From Archangiaceae bacterium (GTDB lineage: Bacteria > Myxococcota > Myxococcia > Myxococcales > Myxococcaceae), in the NCBI GenBank assembly GCA_023248915.1, contig JAHFDQ010000351.1, positions 1 to 6,779 of the forward strand: DNA of 6,779 nt, given 5' to 3'. Both the position numbers and the translations under genes were made by a program. This document shows, piece by piece, positions 1 through 5,996 of this stretch (the stretch's first letter is position 1; each line of letters starts with the position of its first letter). The notes under the pieces were generated by a model that saw only the letters and a list, made by a program, of their open reading frames with translations, did no database searches and was not told the origin of the DNA.

Positions 1-895
<895 letters not shown>

Positions 896-907
896 GGCGC
901 GCGGGAA

Positions 908-923
908 AGCAGCGGGCGTGCCA
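908..923 (-). promoter_or_regulatory. Candidate sigma-54 (-24/-12) promoter of groEL
   Basis: On the minus strand the sequence reads TGGCACG-CCCG-CTGCT. The sigma-54 consensus is TGGCACG-N4-TTGCW, so 10 of the 11 fixed positions match, with correct spacing between the GG (922-921) and the GC (910-909). If C909 is -12, transcription would begin near 897, about two bases before the groEL ATG. The mRNA would then be nearly leaderless, which fits the lack of a ribosome binding site there. Myxobacteria use sigma-54 with many enhancer-binding proteins, but this site has only been read by eye. Confidence 0.5.
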
Positions 924-936
924 GGCGAGGCGTAAC

Positions 937-950
937 CGCCACCGGTGGCG
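937..950. repeat. 14-base perfect palindrome in the FHA gene-groEL gap
   Basis: CGCCACCGGTGGCG is perfectly self-complementary and lies 13 bases upstream of the candidate -24 element. It could be a protein-binding site or part of an RNA hairpin ending the FHA transcript. No T-run follows it in the minus direction, so a classical intrinsic terminator is unlikely. The rest of the 145-base gap (896-1040) shows no other feature apart from the -24/-12 element. Confidence 0.4.
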
Positions 951-1040
951 CGTTCCTGGGGGAGTACCGCCGCTTGCCAGGTCGGGTCGGACCAAGCGCC
1001 CGCCGAGCTGCCACTTCACCGCGCAGAATCTGCGGGTTCC

Positions 1041-2009
1041 TCAATCTCGACGCGCGGCGTCGTCGGCCAGCTTGGCCAGCCCCTTGGCGCCGTCGAAGAA
1101 CTCGTCGATGGACTGCGACCGGGCCACCCGGAACGCCGGCGGCTTCGTCGAACGGGGGAAGGCCGGCTGGGTGCGGAAGCGCGGAGCGTTGGCCGCTTCG
1201 TACAGGCTCGCCGTCCCCACCATCACCACCGCCACCAGGGCCGACACCAGCTTCAGCCGGCGGGTGTTCCAGGCCGAGCAGAAGCCGAGGTGCTTGTACG
1301 CGAGCCACCCCAGCACGATGACGGTGACGGCTGTGTCGAAGAGGGGCGCTGCCGGAGGCCAGGACGACGAGAACGCCACGTACCCCTCGACGACCGACCC
1401 GACGCCGAGGCCGATGAGCGCGGCAGAAGTCGCCCCGCCGTGCTCGAAAAAATGAAACGTGCGCCGAAGCTGCTTGCTCAAGACCGACCAGAAGCCGGTC
1501 CACACCACGACGCCGATGAGCAGCGCCACCGCCTCGAACACCAGCCGGGCCACCTCGGGGTACCGGTAGGCGGACAGGTACTCGTCGGCGAGGAAGGTGC
1601 CCGCCGCGGTGAGCGCCAGCGTCGGGAACACCCAACGGCGGCTGAAGACCGAATCCTCCGGAATCAGCACGAGCTGCGAGATGACGGTGCGCTCGAGCGT
1701 CTCGGAAGCGCCCCGCACCCGCAAGGTGGTGCCGCCGAGCTTCAGCTTCTCGCGGGCGGACAGGACGACCTCCGACACCTTCGCCCGGGTGCGGTAGTCG
1801 AAGATGCCGTTGGCGCTTCGCAGGTCCCTCAGCACCAGGCGGCCGGTCGGGTCGCGCTCGATGCAGGCGTGGTGCGCCGAGACCTCGGGGTCGTCGAGCA
1901 CCACGGTGTTGTCCACCGCCCGGCCCAGGGTGACGGGAAACTCCTCGAGCCGATAGCGCGCCGGCGCCCGGCCGTCGGCCTCGACCACCTCGAGGACTAG
2001 TCCTTCCAC
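1041..2009 (-). CDS. FHA-domain protein with about five C-terminal membrane segments
   Basis: This 322-residue protein is predicted to sit in the inner membrane with a cytoplasmic phosphothreonine-binding FHA domain. The FHA domain covers roughly residues 3-100: LGR at 28-30, SAHHA at 44-48 (the usual SRxHA with Ala for Arg) and RSANGIF at 64-70, which carries the conserved N-G pair. Five hydrophobic stretches follow, near 126-145, 153-177, 192-213, 221-243 and 252-271. The tail (272-322) is polar, basic and Pro-rich at first. I do not recognise the membrane part. The open frame extends upstream inside the protease gene, but those residues are Arg/Pro-rich shadow coding. I chose the GTG at 2009-2007 because it begins the first FHA beta-strand (GLVLEVVEADG) and has a GAGG seven bases upstream. 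The gene overlaps the protease stop by 13 bases, indicating translational coupling. It may transmit a phosphorylation signal to or from the envelope, but no partner is visible. Confidence 0.85.
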   Translation of the reverse strand: MEGLVLEVVEADGRAPARYRLEEFPVTLGRAVDNTVVLDDPEVSAHHACIERDPTGRLVLRDLRSANGIFDYRTRAKVSEVVLSAREKLKLGGTTLRVRGASETLERTVISQLVLIPEDSVFSRRWVFPTLALTAAGTFLADEYLSAYRYPEVARLVFEAVALLIGVVVWTGFWSVLSKQLRRTFHFFEHGGATSAALIGLGVGSVVEGYVAFSSSWPPAAPLFDTAVTVIVLGWLAYKHLGFCSAWNTRRLKLVSALVAVVMVGTASLYEAANAPRFRTQPAFPRSTKPPAFRVARSQSIDEFFDGAKGLAKLADDAARRD

Positions 2010-3262
2010 TTGACCGCCTCGAGGTAGTGCCGCGCCAGGGCCAGGGCGTTCTCGCTCGAGAAACCCGACAGCACGAGGGTGGTGAGCAGGGCCTCGTCGG
2101 CCGACGTCACCGAGCCGGCGCGCAGCACCAGGTCGTACAGCCCGGGCAGCTTCTTGTAGGCGCGCAGGCACAACACCGCGCGAAGCCGGGTGGGGCCGTG
2201 CTCGATGAAGCGGGTGCGGCACTGGTACTCGCCCACGTCTTCCTGGCTGGCCTCTACCTCGTCGTACTCGACGCTCTCGGCGAACAGCGACTGCACCAGG
2301 GACGCGAACCGAAACGGGCCCAGCTCGGCCGAGGTGACGTGCTGGTGGCGGTACTTCACGAAGCCGGTGCGCTGCGCCTCGGACACGTACACCTCTTCTT
2401 CCGAGAAGCAGTAGTAGTCGGTGAGCTGGTAGGGCTTCTTCTCTTCCGAGCCGGCGTCGCCCCAGCACTTGAGCGCGCTCGACCACCGGCCCGGAGCCTG
2501 GCGGGCCCCCAGGTCGACCGCGGGCAGCGGCGTGGCGAGCAGGTCTGCGGTGAGGGTTTCCTGGTTCTCGAGCAACTGGTCCTTCGCGCGGACCAGCAGC
2601 GTGGCGGTGTTCGTTTCACCCGACACCGCGCGGTCGAGCAGGGCGACGGCGTGCTCGACCGGTACCAGGAAGCCGACCTGGTCTCCCCCCGTCGCGACGT
2701 TGACGCCGACCACCGTCCCGTCGGCGGTGACGGTGGGGCCGCCGCTCATGCCCCGGTTGATGGAACCGGTGAAGTGTAGGCGTTCGTACAACGACTCCTG
2801 AATCGGCCCGTTGTAGGTGCCCTCGACGATGCTGATGCCCAGGTCGCGCGGGTTGCCGAACGAGTACAGCCGGGTGCCCTGTTCGACCTTCACCGGGGCG
2901 ATGGCGAAGAAAGCGTCGGGCCGCTCGCTCGACTGCACCAGCGCCAGGTCGTGCACCACGTCGATGTCGAGGACCTTCACCCGCGCCGCCGGCCGGGCTT
3001 CCCGCACCAGTTCGGCGGTGAAGCGGTCGGGGTGCTGCACCATCGACGAGACCACGTGGTAGTTGGTGACCAGGCGCCCCTCGGCGTCGACGAAGAAGGC
3101 CGACCCGATGGCCGACTTCGTCGCCGAGCTCGCCTCGAGAATCCGAATCTGGGCGACGCGCCCCTTGTACGACTCGAACACCCGCTCGGTCAGCACGCCG
3201 GGCGGGGCCGGTTCGGCTTCTGCCACGAGCAGGGCGACCACGAGCGAAGGAAGTCCGAGCAT
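1997..3262 (-). CDS. Exported trypsin/HtrA-like serine protease with unrecognised C-terminal region
   Basis: This 421-residue protein is a chymotrypsin-fold serine endopeptidase, probably periplasmic or secreted. The N-terminus (MLGLPSLVVALLVAEA) resembles a short signal sequence, with possible cleavage after residue 16, but has no basic n-region. The catalytic triad is visible: H69 in LVTNYHVV, D105 in DVVHDLALV and S173 in GMSGGPT. SFGNP at 134-138 and the pattern of G-rich loops are HtrA-like, but no PDZ domain follows. Residues from about 235 to 421 form a region I do not recognise; it contains four cysteines (C266, C285, C348, C365), which could make two disulfides if exported. ATG 3262 is the first ATG, GTG or TTG after the in-frame stop of the decaheme gene. 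It has only a weak AGG seven bases upstream. The gap to the decaheme gene is 66 bases with no clear terminator, so the two may be co-transcribed. The 3' end overlaps the FHA gene. Substrate unknown. Confidence 0.9.
   Translation of the reverse strand: MLGLPSLVVALLVAEAEPAPPGVLTERVFESYKGRVAQIRILEASSATKSAIGSAFFVDAEGRLVTNYHVVSSMVQHPDRFTAELVREARPAARVKVLDIDVVHDLALVQSSERPDAFFAIAPVKVEQGTRLYSFGNPRDLGISIVEGTYNGPIQESLYERLHFTGSINRGMSGGPTVTADGTVVGVNVATGGDQVGFLVPVEHAVALLDRAVSGETNTATLLVRAKDQLLENQETLTADLLATPLPAVDLGARQAPGRWSSALKCWGDAGSEEKKPYQLTDYYCFSEEEVYVSEAQRTGFVKYRHQHVTSAELGPFRFASLVQSLFAESVEYDEVEASQEDVGEYQCRTRFIEHGPTRLRAVLCLRAYKKLPGLYDLVLRAGSVTSADEALLTTLVLSGFSSENALALARHYLEAVKWKD
2017..2020 (-). promoter_or_regulatory. 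Ribosome binding site that decides the FHA gene start
   Basis: GAGG lies inside the last codons of the protease gene, seven bases before the GTG at 2009-2007. It supports the overlapping GTG start over any start further upstream in the same open frame. Confidence 0.55.
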
Positions 3263-3328
3263 GCCAGCGCCTACGAGGATAGCGCGACCGGCGCCGCCAC
3301 CGGCACTCCCGACACTCCCGGGCCCTGG

Positions 3329-5839
3329 TCAGGGGGTGTTCAGCGCGTCGATTTCGGCCTGGGTGACGTTCCACAGCCCACCCATCTGCTTCATGTGCCC
3401 GAGGTACGGCGCCTTGTCGTGGCAGGAAGAGCAGACGGCCGAAACCTTGGTGATGCGGCGGAAGTTGGCCTGGTTGGTGACGTCGCCCCAGGTGGACAGG
3501 GTGGTGCCGAAGACGTCGTTGGTCTGCGTGTAGGACGAGGTGTAGGTCGCCTTGTCCGGCGACGTCGGAGTGACGTGGCACGCGGCGCAGTTGAAGACTT
3601 TTCCGGGGAAGCGGACGTCGCTCAGGTTGGTGTTGCCAATCCAGTACGGCTGCATGCCCAGCGCCTCGGTCGCGTGGATGCGGTGGATGTGGCGCTTGAA
3701 GTCGAGCGGTTCTTCGGCCGTTCCCCCGTCGGCCACCTTCTCGGCGGCGTTGGAGTTGTGGCACACCACGCAGGACTCGATGCGGTTGGTGCGGCTCTGA
3801 CCGTGCACCGACAGGTTCAGGTGGCAGGCGTCGCACTTGGCCACGTCGACCACCGTGCGGCGGGCCTTGGCGGCCGCGTCGGTGATGGCGAAGTACCTGA
3901 AGCCGTCTTGAATCGGCACGCGCTCTGTGGGCGTCGCCGCCAGGTCGATGGCCCGGCCGTACAGAATCGCCACCCCAGAGCCGGTGGCGTTGGAGGGCAG
4001 GGTGCCGCCGTCCCAGGTCACCTGGAAGAAGCCGCCGTCCAGCGCCGGGACCGAGCCGGTGAGCGCGTTGAGGCTCACCGGCTGAGCCGGCCGGGTGTTG
4101 GCGACGCCGTTCGGATTGGAGTAGTCGGCGGTGCTCCAGCCGAGCAGCACCGTCAGCCGGGCGCCGGCATCGGCGGACAGCTCGGGCGTGTTCAGCACGT
4201 CCCACGGTGCGCCCCCGTCGGGGTTGCCGACCTGGAACGTCACCGTCGGACTTTGGCCGGGGGCGGTCTGGGTGACGCTGGCGATGCTGAAGACGTAGGG
4301 CGCCGGCGGAGCCAGGCTGTTGGCGCCGAAGGTGGTGACCACCGCGTGCACGACGTCGGGGCCGAGCACGGTGCCCGCCGCATGGCAGAGGGCGCAGAGG
4401 GCGTCGGTCGCCTGCGGTCCGCCAGGGTGGTTGGTGAACCCGGCGGGAGCCGCGCCCGGGGCGAAGTTGGTGCGGTCGTGGCAAGAGCCGCAGGCCGCCT
4501 GGGTCGGCTTGTTCATCCAGTTGGTGAGCGCCGCGCCGGCGTGGCAGGCGCCGCAGTCGGCCGGGCTGCGGGGGAAGCCCACGTCACTGAAGTCGGTCTG
4601 GAAGCTGACCCCCAGCGCGTACTTGCCGCCGGCCACCACGCTCGGAAGGTGCTTGCTCATGTGAACCTTGTGGAAGAACACCTTCGCGTCGACGGTGTTG
4701 CCGCTCGGGTCGGTGCTGCTCGGGTTGTGGCAGGTGACGCAGTAGTTCACGTCGAGCCGCCGGCCGCCGTGGATGGCGAGCTTCTGGTGGCAGGCGTTGC
4801 AGTTGGCCGTCAGCACGTTCTCGCGGGGGTCGGGCGCGACAGGACTACCGGTCGCGGGGTCGAGGTCGAAGGTGGCGTTGAAGGGAGCGACGGGCGTCAG
4901 CACCCCGCCGTCTGCCAGGGAGGAATTGAACGCCCCCGGCAGCGGGTGGCCGCCCTGCAGGCCAACCCGGGTGACCGCCGCGTTGTCGTACGGGACGGTT
5001 ATCTGCGCGTAGCTCGAGCTCACTGCCTGAGGCGCCGACAGGTCGCTGGCGAAGGTGTACGAGTAGTCGCCGCCTCCGAGGTCGGTCAGCGTGCCCAGCG
5101 GGGCGCCGGTATACGAAGTCAGGGCCGAGGTTTCGTTGCCCCCGTAGGTGACGTTACCGCCGTCGGCCGACGTCGCCTTTCGGTTGAAGTAGGGGACCCA
5201 GTTCTTCACGCCACCGCTGGCCGCGTTCACCAAGCGCGCGAGGTTCAACTGCACCGATTTGATGCCGGTGACGCCGTTGCCGGCGGCGTCTTTCACCGTG
5301 AAGGTGACGGTGGGGCTGCCGCCGGTGGTCGCGCCGTTCGGGATGGTGACCGAGGTGATGGTGGCGGTGTTGCGGGCCAGCGCGTTGCCGGCCAGCGCCG
5401 CGTGCGCGGCCACGTCGTCGGCAATCTTCGCGTTCGCGTGGCACAGGACGCAGGACTCGGCCGACTGGAGCCCGACGGCCCCTGTACCGGTGGGCCCGGT
5501 CGCTCCGGTGGCCCCGGAGGCGCCGGAGGGCCCGGTGGCGCCCGACGCCCCCGTGGCTCCGACAGGGCCGGTGGCTCCTTCAGGGCCGGCGTCTCCTGCG
5601 CTGCCCGCTGGGCCGGTGGCGCCCGGAACGCCCGTCTCTCCGGTGGAGCCGATACCGCCGGTCGGACCGGTGGCCCCAGGGGTGCCCGCGGGGCCGGTGG
5701 GGCCCGGCACCCCCGGCAGCCCGGCGACGCCGGGTTCTCCCGCGAGCCCCGGGTCTCCCGGGGGGCCGGCGGCGCAAGAGGCGGCCAACATGGCAGTGGC
5801 GACCAGTGCGGCGGCGAGCGACCAACTCGGGCGAGTCAT
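3329..5839 (-). CDS. OmcA/MtrC-type decaheme c-type cytochrome lipoprotein with N-terminal collagen-like stalk
   Basis: This 836-residue protein is predicted to carry electrons at the outer cell surface, as OmcA/MtrC proteins do in metal respiration. The lipoprotein signal ends at AASC, with C22 as lipid site; Ala at +2 fits outer-membrane sorting. Residues 25-120 are 32 unbroken Gly-X-Y triplets. Ten CxxCH sites begin at C130, C347, C367, C429, C450, C482, C669, C690, C751 and C803. Two beta-rich regions without hemes lie at about 156-340 and 512-660, matching the alternating domain plan of the family. Candidate distal ligands include H146, H357, H390, H393, H679, H718 and H721 (FFHKVH and HIHRIH segments). 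There are exactly 21 cysteines: one for lipid and twenty for heme. The heme spacing is 1+5+4. GGAGG eight bases before the ATG supports the start. No MtrA- or MtrB-like partner is in the window. Family assignment is strong; surface location and trimerisation are inference. Confidence 0.93.
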   Translation of the reverse strand: MTRPSWSLAAALVATAMLAASCAAGPPGDPGLAGEPGVAGLPGVPGPTGPAGTPGATGPTGGIGSTGETGVPGATGPAGSAGDAGPEGATGPVGATGASGATGPSGASGATGATGPTGTGAVGLQSAESCVLCHANAKIADDVAAHAALAGNALARNTATITSVTIPNGATTGGSPTVTFTVKDAAGNGVTGIKSVQLNLARLVNAASGGVKNWVPYFNRKATSADGGNVTYGGNETSALTSYTGAPLGTLTDLGGGDYSYTFASDLSAPQAVSSSYAQITVPYDNAAVTRVGLQGGHPLPGAFNSSLADGGVLTPVAPFNATFDLDPATGSPVAPDPRENVLTANCNACHQKLAIHGGRRLDVNYCVTCHNPSSTDPSGNTVDAKVFFHKVHMSKHLPSVVAGGKYALGVSFQTDFSDVGFPRSPADCGACHAGAALTNWMNKPTQAACGSCHDRTNFAPGAAPAGFTNHPGGPQATDALCALCHAAGTVLGPDVVHAVVTTFGANSLAPPAPYVFSIASVTQTAPGQSPTVTFQVGNPDGGAPWDVLNTPELSADAGARLTVLLGWSTADYSNPNGVANTRPAQPVSLNALTGSVPALDGGFFQVTWDGGTLPSNATGSGVAILYGRAIDLAATPTERVPIQDGFRYFAITDAAAKARRTVVDVAKCDACHLNLSVHGQSRTNRIESCVVCHNSNAAEKVADGGTAEEPLDFKRHIHRIHATEALGMQPYWIGNTNLSDVRFPGKVFNCAACHVTPTSPDKATYTSSYTQTNDVFGTTLSTWGDVTNQANFRRITKVSAVCSSCHDKAPYLGHMKQMGGLWNVTQAEIDALNTP
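5480..5767 (-). repeat. Collagen-like Gly-X-Y coding repeat (32 triplets)
   Basis: This segment encodes residues 25-120 of the decaheme protein, 32 consecutive Gly-X-Y triplets from GPP to GTG with no interruption. The first third is Pro-rich (GPP, GDP, GEP, GLP, GVP), while the rest is dominated by GAT, GAS and GPT. Thr fills the Y position in 12 of 32 triplets. There is no Lys or Arg, and five acidic residues. The DNA is a degenerate nine-base-period repeat rather than exact copies. A collagen triple helix of this length would be about 27 nm long. Confidence 0.95.
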
Positions 5840-5847
5840 GAGGCGTA

Positions 5848-5852
5848 CCTCC
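5848..5852 (-). promoter_or_regulatory. Strong Shine-Dalgarno of the decaheme gene
   Basis: GGAGG on the minus strand lies eight bases upstream of the ATG at 5839. It fixes the translation start that produces the lipoprotein signal peptide. Confidence 0.75.
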
Positions 5853-5871
5853 AGCGAGGAAGGCCGGCGAC

Positions 5872-5877
5872 ATTACA
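5872..5877 (-). promoter_or_regulatory. Possible -10 element for the decaheme gene
   Basis: TGTAAT differs at one position from TATAAT and would place the transcript start near 5865, giving a leader of about 26 bases that includes the GGAGG. No recognisable -35 box is found at 16-18 bases upstream, so this is only a weak candidate. Activator-dependent initiation is possible. Confidence 0.2.
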
Positions 5878-5901
5878 CGGAACCCCGAGATTCGGGCTCG
5901 T

Positions 5902-5926
5902 AGAAAACGGCCCTGCTCTCGCCGTT
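5902..5926 (-). terminator. Weak intrinsic terminator-like hairpin after the di-heme cytochrome gene
   Basis: On the minus strand AACGGC (5926-5921) can pair with GCCGTT (5911-5906) around a nine-base loop, followed by TTCT; with the stem's own Ts this makes a TTTTCT tail. It lies about 70 bases after the stop codon at 5999-5997 and before the decaheme gene. The short U-tract and six-base stem make it weak; it may instead act in attenuation. Confidence 0.35.
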
Positions 5927-5938
5927 GACGGCGCCGTC
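5927..5938. repeat. 12-base perfect palindrome next to the hairpin
   Basis: GACGGCGCCGTC is perfectly self-complementary and abuts the AACGGC arm of the terminator-like hairpin. Its CGCCG half can also pair with the neighbouring CGGCG across a TCAA loop, so alternative RNA folds compete in this gap. Confidence 0.4.
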
Positions 5939-5996
5939 GGATCTCGGTCGACTACTCGGGCGGCCGGTCGCTGCCCCGTCGACCCGGGACGCGGCG

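Noticed and set aside
896..1040. CIRCE/HrcA operator upstream of groEL
   Set aside because: No TTAGCACTC-N9-GAGTGCTAA-like inverted repeat was found; the only palindrome there is unrelated.
2010..2486. N-terminal extension of the FHA protein to 481 residues
   Set aside because: The extra 159 residues are Arg/Pro/Gly-rich and lie wholly inside the protease coding region in another frame. The GTG at 2009 has a ribosome binding site and begins the FHA fold.
3263..3328. Intrinsic terminator between the decaheme and protease genes
   Set aside because: The gap has GC-rich self-complementary bits (CCCGGG, GGCGCC) but no stable stem-loop followed by a T-run on the minus strand.
2616..4484. Minus-strand open frame of 622 codons in another frame of the decaheme and protease genes
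   Set aside because: Its product is Arg/Pro/His-rich without motifs, while the overlapping frame carries the heme sites and catalytic triad.
5259..5903. Plus-strand frame encoding a Pro-every-third-residue protein that looks collagen-like
   Set aside because: It is the mirror of the Gly-X-Y repeat: GGN codons read as NCC on the other strand. The minus strand has a lipoprotein signal, a Shine-Dalgarno sequence and heme motifs; the plus strand has none.
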